Positions 42,347-56,500 of a DNA stretch of 64,000 nt are shown here, piece by piece (position 1 is the first letter of the stretch; every line of letters begins with the position of its first letter). The notes beneath the pieces were generated by a model. The model ran no database searches. It was given only the letters and a program-made list of their open reading frames with translations, and was not told the origin of the DNA. The translations under genes and the position numbers were made by a program. Location: NCBI GenBank assembly GCA_004764695.1, contig SMSO01000037.1, positions 2,735,837-2,799,836 of the forward strand, written 5' to 3'. The stretch is from Schizochytrium sp. TIO01. Taxonomy: Eukaryota; Sar; Bigyra; Thraustochytrida; Thraustochytriidae.

Positions 42347-43539
42347 CCTAAATTAATACTACTCCGCAATTTGATTTTGATTTTTTGTTTTGTTTTATTT
42401 GAAAAAATATTTTTAATTACAAAGTTCATCATCGCGATTCGCTTGCCGTTTGGTTTGACTGCTGACTTCAAGGGAGATAGACATTTGTTTTGTTTGGTGT
42501 CCTATGGTTACTCAGTCTTCGAAACTCGTTATATCTACCATTCGTTCAATTGCCAGTTAATCAGAAACTCTTCAAATCACGAGACTTTGTTGTTTGTATC
42601 TTGAAGCTGGAGATACGGCCATATACCTACTCGTGAAAATGACTACCTCGCAACTTGCAATGAGATCATGTAGGCCTAATCACTGCGAACGAGACATTCA
42701 TTGGTAGGTTTGAAGAAGAGCAATTGTTTGAATATTAAGTTCTTGGAGTTTCTGAATCCTGTTTCCAAGTGGCGGCAAAAGGACAGCTTATCTCCATTCT
42801 GTCGATTTCCTAATCTCGCCTTGTATATGTTCCTTATATTACTATTTTCCAACTGTCACAATATATATTATTAAGTTAAAATATTTCATTTCCCTATACA
42901 ACTTAAGTCTTTGCTAAGATTAAATAACAAGTATGGCATAGTAGGTACCTATATGAATCGGGAAAATAATACTGGGGAGAACTTGAAGAGCCAAGGCACT
43001 GCCTCGGTTGGGAACGCAGATTAAACTCTTGCGAAAATCGCGCATCTGAAGCTTCGCCGTCTAAATATCTACACATCATCGGCTCAAGCTTTCCAGGGAG
43101 AACCTTCGATTTTTTTCTTTGCGTATACCTTGCCAAAACAACTGATTTCTCGCTCCGAGTTACTGACCAATCTGATGTCTTGGCTCGTTTTGTTTCGCTA
43201 ATACATTCCCGTCTACTCTTTTCTTACCATTTCATTTTGTAAACATGTTAAAATATACTAACATTGACTGTTTATTCTTGCTCTTTCAATTTTAAAATAT
43301 GTTTAAATAAATAAATAAAAATAAACCAGGCCCCTTAGATCTCTTGTGCTAATTGAAGCGTTTTGAGCACTTTTTCACGTGGCGTATTTCTGACCCTCTT
43401 GACTCGTTTGTTTATTTTCTCTTCGTTCTTTGGTTCTTCTCCTCATGTCTACAGAAACAACAGTACCTACCTACATTTATGAAAGGGAGGCCTTTCCTGC
43501 TACAGAGTATTCGGAACGATAGCTCAATAGCTGCTGGAT

Positions 43540-44935
43540 AGGTACGCCATGATGGTCAGTGGCGTCGAGTCGGTTACCCAAATAACAGTCCCGCCTCAGG
43601 AGGCGAGGAGGTCTTTGTCTTTGCCAGCCTGATGTCGGCTGTCTGTCTGAACTTGAGAACCACGTTACCGTCGCGGCCTTCATTCCATGGCATTAAAAGA
43701 ATAATAAAACATTTACATATTCCACAGGCCCCTGTTGAGAAGGAGAACGAGAAGGAGAAGAAGCCATATTCTCTGCTCTCGCCATTCGATCGAGCTCAAT
43801 CTCTCTCCGCCGGGGGATACAAACAACTCGCGCTGGGGAAACTAACTTTGAACTACCTGGCGGCGTCCGCATCCCCGCAATCTCGCCCTATCCCGGCTCA
43901 CTCGTCCGCCACCTCCCAACGTCTTCGCCGTCTACGGGAGCAGCACCCTGAGCTCTCTACTCGCCAGAATTTCCAGCAGGTTTAGCAAAGGAGCACTTGA
44001 AGATCTCAAAACGAGCGGCCGAAAGATTGTGGGTCCGAACGGATCCGAGGCTCTTTGTAGCTGCCGAGCAACGCAACGCACTCTTCGAGCCTGTTAAACA
44101 ATCAATCCAGTTATGCAATCTCATCCCGATCTTTTGAGGCTCCTGGTCTGAGATTTTTTGTCTGTCTCAGGCTGTGGCTGTGGCGTCGTTCTTTTGTTTC
44201 TTCGTTCAGTGTGGCGAATGGTTTAATCTGCCTACATGTATGTATGTATCTATGTATCCATGTATCTATGTATGTATGTATCTATGTATCTATGTATCTA
44301 TGTATCTTATGTATCTATGTATGTAAGTGCGTCTTGAAGATCACGATCGATCGATTGATCAGCGAATCGATCAGCAAAACCCTGCGAGGCCACTTGATCG
44401 ACGCCGACCATTACATCGAAGCCGCTGGAGAAAACGCACTTATGACACAAGTGACGCAAGTCCTAACTTACTTCAAGTTCAACTTGTAGCATCCTGTAAG
44501 CGTTACCAACTCGTACTTACCTCTCTATCCTCTATTATATAGACATACCTCCCGGTGTTCTTTTCGTGTTCTTTTTAATACTTTTTTTAATGAGATACAA
44601 ACAATCTTTTTTTACAATCAATCTGAACCGCAGTGCCTATCGTGAGCTCCTATGTACTACTACCGACAAGTACGTACGCATGTATGTATGTATCAGTTCT
44701 TTTTCGGCAGCCTTAGACCCCCCGTTCTTCGGGAAAGCCCCCTCGGCGAGTAGTTGGCGACTTGACGCCCTCCATATCTCTTCGAGCAAGCATGCTGTGC
44801 TGTACCTCATCGACGCTGACCACCCTTGGCGAACGAGCGGCGCGTGCGGGACAAAGCCCATCTGTCTGGACCCGTACTTGCGCAGTGCCCCCGAGCAAGT
44901 GAAAGGGCTCCTCGGCGAAGAACGTTGAAAACACA
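43540..44935 (+). other. GC-rich, coding-like island, possibly a diverged or decayed gene
   Basis: Within the AT-rich desert this part rises in GC and shows C/G-ending codons in short plus-strand frames: an ATG frame 43632-43985 (117 residues, Lys/Glu- then Ser/Arg-rich), 44330-44489 and 44690-44928. The last two, in different frames, both encode LIDADH within GC-rich sequence (about 44393 and 44807). Splice-like sites lie around them (AG before 43729, GTAAGC at 44496), but no consistent gene model can be built by eye. It may be a fast-evolving gene with introns, a relic, or chance. Confidence 0.25.
44234..44325. repeat. (ATGT)/(ATCT)n tetranucleotide microsatellite
   Basis: About 90 bases of alternating TATG and TATC units, slightly interrupted. 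A frame through it (Cys/Tyr/Met/Ser) is a repeat artefact. Confidence 0.9.
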
Positions 44936-47900
44936 GTCTTTCAACTCACAAGTAGTTAGTTCTCTTGCCTTCAAAGGAATGAGGTAGCTGTTCTGTTTTT
45001 AATTTTAATTACTTTTAAAAGAAAGAAGAATGATAGTACGGCAGAACTGCTGATGAGGCGTAGCTTCATATACAGCCTGATGAGGGGAAAGTGAGGAACC
45101 TAGCTCCAGAGGAATGTACAGAGAAGAGTGTTTTCCGCTCTTGGGCTGTTTCGGTTTCTTCACTCGCTTCCAGGCGGTCTAATTTGCTGGTGGTAATTTT
45201 GACAGTATATGATCTCGCTTCTGGAGGCGCAACCGCAAATTGCCTAAGTGAAGAGCAGAATACATGTTACCGTCAGCTTGGCTCCTTAGATTGAAGTTAG
45301 AATAAATATAATCGACGATGATTTTTTTTTTTTACATTTTTTTTATCCTTTAAATTAACAAAACAAAAATATATAGGATTTACATCTAATCTCCCTTCTC
45401 CAGCAAAGACCAAGTTTTTCTTTTCTTGTATCTAACACCTGCCTATGATCCTACTAGGAGCTTAATTATAACAGGAACGGAAGATAAAATAATACGTGCT
45501 GAAAATAAAAAATATATTTTGAAATTGCTGCTACCTTGTTAATCAAGAAGATAATGTAATAATAGAACGCAATTGAACAAAACGACGGCTCTTCAGCACG
45601 AAGAACTTTTCACCGGGTCTTCAAATTCGAGCAAATTTGAGGCAATGCTTGATTATTATGGCCATTCATATTCTAAGACTACTTAGCTGTTAGCTCGAAT
45701 GAAAGGGCCTGTGTGAGAGCCCTTCAAGTTCGTCATGGGCCGCAAGAGCATTTCAACTCGCGCATTTGTGTGCAGAACCTGGACGGCTGGATCGCCGTTG
45801 CCTGCAGGCACGCGGGCTCTCGCCGATGACAAAGCAGCGTTCTACGACACGCTTGCAAACTCTGCGAACATTGGAAAAATAAAGTAAAAGGCTAATTGAA
45901 ACGTGTGGGAAGTGTTTGCTTACTTAGAATCCGAGCTTTGCAAGTGTAAGCGCCGTTATTAGCAGACTGCTCAGGATAGAACCGTCCTGACCTTTGATGA
46001 TATGAAGTTATTGGATTGGGTCAAGGAGATTGACTTGGGTTAGCCGCTAGAGTTGCATTAAAGCAATTCAGTTCATTGAACATGTCACTCCCTCCAGACA
46101 CATAAGAGAGGTTTTTTTATGTTCGCACTATGTTTATCAAATTCTCTGCGCAGCTGAGAATTGCGAGCGAAGGGCTACGGATGGCAAGATATAGTTCTAC
46201 TAAACTGATAGGTACAGGGTGCGAGGTTGCAAGGTTGCAAGACAAAGTAGCTGAGCTGAGATGGCGAAAGAGCACCAAGGGAATACCTGGGTCAGCGAAC
46301 TCCATCATATGCATGGCAGCGAACCCACCCTCGCTCCGAATTATCCATGCACAACGATTTCACCGGGAATTGACGAGGAAGATAGCTAATTGTTTTGTCC
46401 TTAAACTCGAGAACTTCGCCAAGACAAGTCGAACAACCCCACTTGAGCCCAAATTTGCTGTTGCTAGTTAGACTCCTGTCATTTCTTCTTGTATTAAACA
46501 AGCAATGTAGGGGTTTGATTGGCAGCAAGCAGCCGCTGAAAGTTCGAAATAGCTGAGCACCCAACTTTTACCATCGGCCAGGTTACCAAAAACTCCACTA
46601 TTGTGCAACTTGAGCCCGAGTCTTGAGGCCAAACTTCAGAAACAATCGAAACCAAGTTTAACCAACCTAAAGACCTCTACAACTAGGTAGAACCTACATA
46701 GGGCGTTCACCTCTTATTGATGGTTTTGCACATCAATTGCTCGGTATAACTAAGACTCTACCTACTAGAATGTCTAACAACACGTTCTCTGCAGCTTCAG
46801 TGCACTATCATCGAATTCCCTCGCCGCGTGCAAGCACGTGAGAAATAGAAAGGCATAAGGATTAATTAAAATAAAATAAAAAACTGTTTTCAATTATATT
46901 TATAAGAACAAATGTTTCTTTTTTAACAAATTTTTTTAACACCACTGTATTTAATTTATTTTTGTGTAGTTTGTAATTTTAAAAAATACATATAATAAAA
47001 ATAGAGTACCCTTCAACAGAATAATAGTGTCCTATTCAAAATAGAAGAAGATTTATTTCAAAGTACGTAGAAAAAAAAGAAGGCAGATATCCACTACCTC
47101 GATTGAGGTAGCGATAGCAATATAGCTTCAAATGTATTGAAGAGTCTTAAATTTAGCATTGTGTATTTTTTTTATATTTTGTATAAAACCTGACAAAGAG
47201 AAAAAAATTCAAGTATCTACCAATATGAAGAGTTGATAGCAACATATAATAGTTTTGAGTTGCTATTTTCATCTTCTTTTCTTTCTTTCTTGAGGAAGAA
47301 AAGCCATTTCGTAAAAGCAGCTTCCCTCTTATCGAAGCAATGGTTGCATTGCCGTTCCGTAGTAACAGTCAATGCCTCTGCTACTACTGCCAGTGCGTCG
47401 CCGCCACTACCACTTGTCTCGCTTGACTTGTCCTCGTTCGTGAGCAATAATTTCATGAAATCATTCCGCAATAGTAGCTAAAACGAACCTCAAAGGTTAC
47501 TGCGATAGTTTATTGTCTCAAGCTGAGTGCACCCACTACTAGTAGCTCAAAGGATGCATGACAGGCTATGACGGGATTATCGTGATAACATTTTTCAGCC
47601 TCCAGCTTCGTCATGAGCATAATAAAATTTTACACTTTGTTTTTGGAAAGATGCTGCAACTGATGAGAAATTACGAATTGAAATGCGGCCGCAATTGCGG
47701 CGGCATCCTCATTAACACCTCTACAACTGCTCTTCTATTGATGGGAAACGAAAGTTTAATACTTCAATAGCTACATCGCTTCACTGTGCCTAGTGGTATC
47801 TGTTTGCAACGTCCGAAACAAGGGTTTCAAGTTTATTATAAATGCCGACCTGTCAGTTCCTGAAGAGAAAACTGTGACTGAAAGATAGCTTTCCTGTTGC

Positions 47901-48940
47901 TCACCGCCGCAACCTGGTACAATCAGGTCCAATTACATGGCTCGATCGTAGAAAATTGAGGGCCATCCACATTGTTGGCAGCCAAAGCCTTGAAGCTCAT
48001 AACCAATGATTTACACTCTAGTTGGCTGATGTTATTGCTGAGAAACACCATCATATGACGGCATGGTTGGACCAGGTTTTCGAAGAAATCGACCTTCCTC
48101 AGAGTAACATGATTGCAACAAAGTCAGAATTTGCGATTTTGATATGTTTCTTGATCCATGATAAAGGTCGAGAAGAACTGCGTCAACCATTCACAAGAAT
48201 ATAGTAATTATTAGTTAAGAAGTTAGGACGACTACAGACATAAGCATAACTTTATAAGGACTTGCATTTTAGTTGTGTTAAATGGTGAGACTATATTTAT
48301 TCTACTCCGAACAACGATTCTATTCTTTTTTTCTTTCTTTCTTTAATGAGGTTAATGAGGTTAGTGATGTGCACCTCTGGAATGATCCAAGACTGAGTAA
48401 TTAGAACCCAGCCTTGTTGCTCATGTAATTGGCCTTTCTTCATTTTCTTTTCTAAAATAGAACATATTGCTACTCGTTCACGAAATCTCGAGAAGAGATA
48501 TCACTAAAACTCAAGAATAAGGTTTGTAAAGGACGACTTTTGAGGAAATGTATAGCGAAAGCACCATTACTGCTTATCAGAGTGGAAAAGAGGATGAGAA
48601 CTATAAAGGTTGAAGTAGTTTTGCGAAGAACTGTCATAAACCGAGTATCAATATTCCTTAAAAGTTAAACAAACTTCGAGTAGACAAATATACATAATCA
48701 TATGTTTGAGTTATTGGGCTCGCAAGTATCGTAGCACTCATCGCACATCTTTGTTGCGGAGAAGTGGTAGTGGAAGCAAAAAACTGAGTGGGGCGACGAC
48801 TCCTGTCAGACAAGCTGGCAATCTGGATGAGGTAGAAAGCACGTGTTTTCAACCCTGCGTAAGTTACGCCTTCAATGTGTCCTGGAGAAGGGTTAAAAGC
48901 GGACGATTTTCCTAGTAAGACGATCTTCCTCAGAAGAGAA

Positions 48941-48972
48941 TTTCTCTCTCTTTCTCTTTCTCTCTATCTCTT
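48941..48972. repeat. CT-rich simple repeat
   Basis: Alternating TTTCTC and CTCT units, about 32 bases of pure pyrimidine apart from one A. Confidence 0.8.
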
Positions 48973-49104
48973 CATTGTATTAAAATATACAAATACACAG
49001 GAATGCTCAACACAACCAGGAAAGGCATTGGGCGAAAGTAAATAGATCACCAACCGCATCGCTTGCGTTAGCAAGACCTTTAGTTGGCTCGATTTAATCT
49101 GTCC

Positions 49105-49145
49105 AAGTCTTTTCTTTTCTCTTCTTTTCTTTTCTTTTCTTTTCA
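49105..49145. repeat. (CTTTT)n simple repeat
   Basis: About 40 bases of TTTTC units, pyrimidine only. Frames on the opposite strand read Lys/Arg/Glu and are artefacts. Confidence 0.85.
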
Positions 49146-50904
49146 CTTCGATTTTTTTCCTTTCTCTCTTTCTCGCTCCTTTATTTAATTTTATTTATCT
49201 CCTCGCCTTTTTTTTTTTTCCTTTTCAGTGTTCCAGGAAGGATGTTATAAATAGCACACAATCTCGACAAGACAACTCTGTCCTACTGTCAGATAGTATC
49301 AATAAATGCAGAAGCTCCAGCTTGGCCAAAACGCATTTCCAGCATAGTATTCCGGCCGTCTCGCTTGTATATGGCATACCTCCATGAAGGTTGTCATCCA
49401 ATACATTGTATTAAAGTAAGCACCCTCGCAGCCATGGTGACTGCCGCAAAAGTGCCTGGTGGTTCACTTAAAACGTTTCTCCTTCCCTTCAAAATTTATC
49501 ATCATGATCATTTATAATAACTATAACAGTAAAACCTGGTCAAAAACTTTTCGAAAATGGATAATCAGCAACTTGCTCTCCACTCCACAAACTCAGGCTT
49601 GGACCTTATACTCAGATGGGGATCAAAGGCCAGCATTGCTACGCTGCGCAACTACCATTACCAGAATTTTGCACTTAGTCAAGGTATAATATAAACTCAC
49701 TAGAGGTGCCCCAGCGCGCACTAGCAGATCCGCAAATCTGATTGTTGTGATAAAATATACGCTACGGCGACATTAACATAGACATGAGGAATTTTAACTT
49801 CCTATAGTAGTACTAACATTTCTCTACTTACACTAGAACTGAGTTTCTTAATATTCTTTCCAAAGAACTGCATTTGCTTTCGGTAGTTATGGTTGTTCTC
49901 AATACCAATTATGAGGGAGTGTAGTGTCTTGTGCCGTGCTTGCTCATGCATACATATTCGCATCATTGCTGGCTAACGATATACTGCTCAATCACAATGT
50001 ACTGAGCAATATATCTAAAGGTAGGGTAGAATGCAGTCTTGGGAGATGTTCTGAAGATGCAATTTCGACTTTGTTTTCTTGTCCTGCTGTAGCTTTGCTT
50101 CCTACGGACTTACCTTAGTTGTTAGGTGGATGCAAGCAACGATGATGCTTTCAGTTTTGAACTGCCCTAAAACGCCCATCAATTGGATTCCGAAATACAG
50201 TGCCAAGATAAGCTTTTCACGCCTCTCTAGCCGATACCAGCATTCGCAATATGTTGGTCATTTATTTGCGCATTTTATATTAACTCTGATAAGCCTATCA
50301 TTCACAAACAAATATCGCAGGATACTTTCAACTTATGAATTTCGGGATTCTAATTGCATTATGAAGAGTAGCATAAATCATTATGGACAGCATCCCGTTC
50401 ATTAAAAGTATACTAATTTCAATGTTTATATTTATTCAAACGGTATTTAAAAAAATAGAATACCTTATATGCAGTAAACAATTAGATTTAGGTGGATATT
50501 TTGCAAGAGTAGGCTAATATCGTTATGCACGTATTTTGTGTTTTCTGCTTTTTTTTTCACTCGCAAGATTTTATTTTCTCGAAGGGTTCTCCTTCTCCTT
50601 CTTTTTTCTAATTTTATTTTCTTTTCTACTCAGTTACTAGCATTAATTTAACACATAGCAAGAAAGCCGGCTCAAAGGGGGGGGAAATATAATCACGGCA
50701 TTCAGCGCAGAATGGTTTTTAATTAGCTCAGAATAAATATTTAGTTGTCACACTATATGATGGGTGAAGAAACCGAGCAGTTTCTCCCATCAGCTTGCAC
50801 GTGCCGTATATTCTATTGGTACGTGTTGTGCAGGCGCTGCTTCTCCTCTTATATAAAGCTATGAGAGACTCACAAATCAGACTTGGACTACAATGCAACC
50901 ACTG

Positions 50905-50931
50905 TCAACGCCGGCACATCAACGCCGGCAC
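50905..50931. repeat. GC-rich 14-bp direct repeat (two copies)
   Basis: TCAACGCCGGCAC occurs twice, head to tail with one A between, in otherwise AT-rich sequence. Each copy contains the palindrome GCCGGC. Confidence 0.85.
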
Positions 50932-53503
50932 TTCGGCTGACTGGTTCTCATCAACAAAATGATTCAAATTGTTCAATGAAACAGGTGTGTGGTCTTCTGC
51001 TTGATCTTTTCTTTCTCTTTGTCCCTATCTTATCCTTTTTGCTATCGCACTTAGTACATTGTTTTTTTTTTTTGTTTTTTAATACCATGTATTTTATTTT
51101 TGCATTAAGCCTGGGGCCATAAAAAACAATCTTCACCACTACTATGGTAGTAATCAGGTAAGCGAAAAAAAAAAGGGCCAGCTGGAAGTATTTCACTTCA
51201 TCTACTGTAGCTCGGAGATCACTCTCTTTGCTCTTCTCTTTTTCTTTATACAAAAAGGTGATGGTGTGCGAAAGTTTATTGATGATCATTGTGTTCCGCC
51301 GCTTTTGGACAATTTTAGGTTGAAATGCTAGAACATCTATATTTTGGCCGCATCGATACCTCACTTTTCTAATTCGTAGTTCCAGCACTGGAATTTGGTT
51401 TATTGACAATTCCTATGGCCATAAACAAACTGCAGCCAGCTAGACTTTTGTATGTAGAACTGACATTTTCTATGCACACCCTCTTTCCTCCTCAGACAGA
51501 GAAAACTTTAGCAGCTAGCTTACACTTTATCATAACGGGGACTCCATTGTGAACCGCTGCAGAACAAACGAATTAATAAACCTAAAGCTGTCGATGGAAT
51601 GCGAAGTGGCAGAAGGACATATCTAATTATTCATTATTCATTCATTCTAAGAATACATATTATACGAACTCAGATATCTACTACAGAAAGTTAAAGTATA
51701 CTTGCTATTTTTGCTACTAGAGATGACAAGTAGAACGAGTTCCTCTTCTGGGTCCGAACGTGAAGCAAATTACCGAGGTGTACGTACCTAGCTCAATTCC
51801 GCTGAACCTCAAGCCACCTTTTGCCCTAAAATCGCGCTCGATGAATGATTTACTGGTGTCCAAGCGCATACACACAGCCGATTCGAACCCACTAGGTTGC
51901 TACGCAGCCTATCGAGAAGGCTAGGTAAGAATGATGTAAAGTGGTGGATAGGCCACTGTTTGTGGTCATTGAAAATGTAAGGGTGTGTTTACGATAAACG
52001 TGTGTGTATTATTGGTTGGCCACGGGGAAGGCATCCCAATGGGGACACCGCTAGACTTGTGGGTCCTCATGGTGGCTGTACAGCACGCCTGCTGCAACCT
52101 TCAGATTGTTTAATGGTGACCACCACGTTGTTTTTTAGATGAAGCAACCAGGCTGTCTTTGGATGTTCCTATGAAAAAGCATAACTATTATAAAGCATGG
52201 AATCGTGCTTCAAATTCAGCAATTTTCTAAATAGTGTTTCTCAAATACGATTGTAGAAAGAACACCATGGTAGTAGGGATGAAAATGATTTAGTTTGTAA
52301 TTATATGATACTATGTGATCCCCCCTTGTTTGTTATTTTGAATACTCAATTATAATTGCTACTTTTAATAATTATGACACTTACCCATATATTTTGCCTG
52401 CATAACGGAGGTTGGAATTCTAGCATCAATACTAGAATTGAACCCTAATATTCAGGTAGCTACAAACCAATTTTCCCTTCTGTTTATCTTGAAGATGACT
52501 TGGGTTGTTTCGAAAACCCTTCCTAGTTTCTTTTCAAATCAAACTTTCATCACCTTGATCACTCCCTAGCATTGCTATCACTTTAGATTATTCTGTTTTC
52601 TCAGCCAAGCAAATTTCACTTAAATAACAGCATATGATAAACGATATTGCATATTTTTTATGCAATCAAGAGCTATTGCGATACCATTGTAGAGTAAACG
52701 ATACCATTACCCTCTCTATTCGCAAGAAGTTTGCCTTCTGTTGCGTTTTCCACCCTCCAGCCAATCCACTGTCTTGGCAGCAGCCTTCGCCAATGTGCAG
52801 CCAACCAGGGTGCGATCAAACTGCCAATGCTGGCGCTTATCTTAATGCCTTATTGCGACTCTTATGGTTTGCGAGTCCCATTTCTTAATATCGCGTCTTC
52901 CTCTAAGTCCCTCACCCAGCATTTTGTTCAAATAGACGTTGTTATTACTACCAGCAGCCAGTGGTCCATTATTACTGACGACGAATGGCGATTGTATGAC
53001 AGCAGAACAGCTAGCAATTGCAACGTAATAAGCCAGCGTTGCGCCATCTAGTTATTACGATGTTCCCAAGTCTGAGAGGGTTTCTGGCTGTAAGTCAGTC
53101 TCAAACATAGCATCATGAGACACTTTATGAGTTGGTTAAACACAAATGATTAAAATCACCCACGAAGTGTTCCCTAGATCACTCCAAGAGCTCCTTCTCT
53201 AACTCTGTCATGCAAAATCATCACGACAAGGTAACACTACTTGGCAGCGTTCTTAAACTTGTGCAAGAACCACTACTACTACCTACTACTACCACAAGCA
53301 TTAGGTGAACACGCTAATAGCTACGGTCTGCAAGCTAGATTTTTGTCCTTTCTTTTTCCAGTGTTTTTTTTATCGCAACCGACCTGTCTCAACTTCATGG
53401 TATCCTTCAAGTTACAGGGTACTCCACGTTTAATGTTGGATTAATTAGGGCTAGAAGGGACCGGCCAGTGCTCGGCTTGCAGCCAGCAAAGAAACCAGCG
53501 CCA

Positions 53504-53530
53504 ACCGAGCGACCGAGCGACCGAGCGAGT
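53504..53530. repeat. (CGAGCGAC)-type tandem repeat
   Basis: Three copies of an eight-base GC-rich unit, the last imperfect. Confidence 0.8.
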
Positions 53531-56500
53531 GATAATATAAAGGAATAGGTAGTTCTAGGGCGTGCTAACTAGGTCTTTTACTCCTTTTTAAAGAGACAAT
53601 GAAGAGAAATGATGGCGCTTCCACCATTATGGTTATAACAGTTACCACTTTCAAGGTGTAAAATGCCATGTATACTATATCTCTTAACACCAGCGAGTGA
53701 AAAGAGGGCGTTCTCTGCCTTACGGAAAGCAGTAAAAATCCAGCAACATTTGAATCCTTTGCGGGTCTTCGATGGTTTCGCTCAGGGCAATGTTGTGAAG
53801 TTGAGCAGTTTCTCTGGCGAACTTAGAGAAACTTGGGCTGATGAAAACTGTGAATAACTGGAATGAAAAGTCTGGTTAGCCCACAAGGCCATGTTGTTGA
53901 CTTCGCACCAAAATAAACTATTGACGTCAGGGTTTTCGAGGCTGCTTTCAATATTGTCAGTGGGCCTGACCTCATTTACCAGTGTTCCTCAATCACATGA
54001 TCATGGGTGTATTTAGTAAGGAGTGAACAAGAACAGAACAGAATAGTGCAGACATCACACGTGCGCGTGGCACTCCAAAAATTCAAGAGAGTGTGCACAA
54101 AGAGGGAAAAGCCGCCCGTGAGCATGGTAGAGATTAGAAACCTTGCGCACGCCCATTCTGAATGCATGTGGTCCGTCTGTAGGAACCGAAAATCATGGCG
54201 GGCGATAGGGCTGTCGTAGCGGTGAGAAGCTCTGCAGGGACCGATGCTCACCCCAAAGGTCCACTTCATTTCCAACGCACCACGATAGAGTATCTACTAC
54301 TGTGCACAGTCTAATACTACTACAATCTGGGTACTAATCGAAAAGCTTTATCTTTTCTATACCTCGGCGCATAAAAGAAACCTGATGACAATACTCCTGT
54401 AAAATAAAATCCAACTTGAGGAACAACAACAGCAAGAACGACAACGGCAAATTGGATGAGGAATAGTAGAACTACTATCACTGCGTAGCTAGCTGCCAAT
54501 ATGAGATGGTGGGTGATTTTCACTTCGACGACTCATCATAACCTTGAAGGCAAATGACGCAGAATGCGGAGTCGGTCTCAGGTGAATGGAAGCCAGGTTT
54601 TGGTCATCATCAGATTCATCACATCATATGATTAGGCACCCCAGAGCAAAAGAAGTGATGTTCCTTCAAGTTAGCTGAGCTTTCGAGTGTCATTGCTGAT
54701 AGCTACAGCAAGTAAGATGCGTTGTAGGTCTTTTTTGTAAAGGAAAGGAAGTCAAGGTATTGCGCAGAATTTTAAAGTAGAATATTAAATTGTCTACCTC
54801 ATGCAAAGCCGATACCAGCATTTTGTAACCCAGAGACTGCGAAATAGTCAAAGAAGCGTACAATGGCTTTTCTTATTGAATAAGGTGCCATAAAAGCTTT
54901 GCTTTTAAAACATGATTCTAAACATCAGCTTCAAGGAAGTTGTAAAAATGAAAGCTCCGCTCGATAGACAGCGCCCCTAAATCCTACCTTTTATCAAAAG
55001 AAAGACCAAAGAACCAAAAGAAGCCTTAAGGCCCGAAAGACTGCCTTCTCTCAAAATACAAGACCCTGCAACTTGTGCGTCTTCACCATTGCAGCTAAAA
55101 GCTACTTGTCATGGTCCAAAAGGATTATAAAAATAAAAGTTGCTAGCGAGGCATCACGATATTATCTTTTTTTATCCTTCTGAGGTGATAGTAGTAGCAG
55201 TAGTATTAGTAGGATTTCTTTGATAAGCTTTAGGTTTCCTATATAAAACACTTAAGACTAATAGCAACTGCCAGTACACACCCGTTGCAGAGAGCCCAAA
55301 ACTTCGAAAAACGGATGCTCGGCAAAGAATCTGAGTACGGCTGGCAACTTAAATGTAAGTAGGTCCTTAATGCCCTCCAGATGTGCCAACGCTGATGGCT
55401 GGAGACCAAACAATGAGTGTCGCGACGGTGACGACTAGTTGCGGGCTAGCAGCCATTCAATTTTCAAGTTGTTTTGATATCCATCCCGCACGCAAGCTGT
55501 TAGTGGAATAAGTGAAGACTTTCCTGGCCATCACGTGCGTCCCTTGCATCAACCGGCCCTATGGTAAATCAAGCGCAGCGCAACGACTGCCACACATAGG
55601 TCCAAAGGCGAGAGCGAAAAGGAAATTACACTTTAGAATGCGCTATTTACTACTTCATGGAAATCAAAGCCTGAGGAAGCTGACCTTTTTGAGGACAATG
55701 ATGACAATCAGCCAATCAATCTGTCCAAAAGATTTATTTTCTGGGCTGCACTTTAAAAGTATCGACTGCTTCATGCGTCCTTATTAAATAACTTATGTGT
55801 CTTTCAGTTATGGCCTGGGAAGTTGGAGATTAGCGGACTTGAAGAGCTACAATCGCGGTTACAGAATGTTTGCCTTCTGTTCTCACGATCTGAGGGAACT
55901 TTTTTACTCTCAAGTTTACTCTCTAGTTCAGTCTGTGAGGCCACAACTATACATTATCAACTAGCCCTTATTGTTTTTCAAGAGCACAGCTAAGAGAATA
56001 ATATTAGTAGGCGACATCATGAGTCTGTAAGAGTTTTCGTATGTCTTGACCATCGCTATCATGAGTAGGTATTGCATTCACGCGTCGGCCAATGACCCCA
56101 ACCGACGTGAGCAGTTCGCTTTAGGTATGCAGTGCATTGGAGAGTTGGAGCAATAAACCCGAAGTCAAGGCTACAATCGATCCGGAACGTATCTTTTCAT
56201 CCTGTACGTGTGTGCGTGCGTAGGTAGAACTGAATAGAGCGAATAAATGCATGACACTTGGATTCACTGAGCTAAGGAATCTCCAGGTTGCCATAGTTGA
56301 AGTCATTGAGGGATTATGAATCTTCGCATTTAGAAATGATCTTCCGATTACCTTCATTGCGAGCGAAACTTGATCCTGCAACCTAAGGATATTATTCAAG
56401 ACCATACAGGTACTAGCTCAAGGACGTGCGAGGCATGCGTACGCTACGCATTGCGGTGTGAAAGGAGCAGAAGGATGGTCTGGCAATCACTCACGTTCGG

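Noticed and set aside
44211-44340. Cys/Tyr/Met-rich frame start with repeating residues
   Set aside because: It translates the ATGT/ATCT microsatellite and is not a protein-coding signal.
46117-46564. Overlapping frames on both strands as a possible gene
   Set aside because: The larger minus-strand frame opens at TTG, frames conflict and no family pattern is visible.
50951-51409. 152-codon minus-strand frame in the desert
   Set aside because: It opens at TTG, and its second half is Lys/Arg from A-tracts; no family resemblance and no supporting composition.
51880-51950. Possible tRNA on the minus strand (GTTCGAATC-like T loop)
   Set aside because: The flanking bases do not form a T stem or an acceptor stem and no anticodon arm can be drawn.
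54320-54523. Very hydrophobic 67-codon minus-strand frame resembling a small membrane protein
   Set aside because: It begins with GTG and has no internal ATG; hydrophobicity follows from T-rich codons on that strand.
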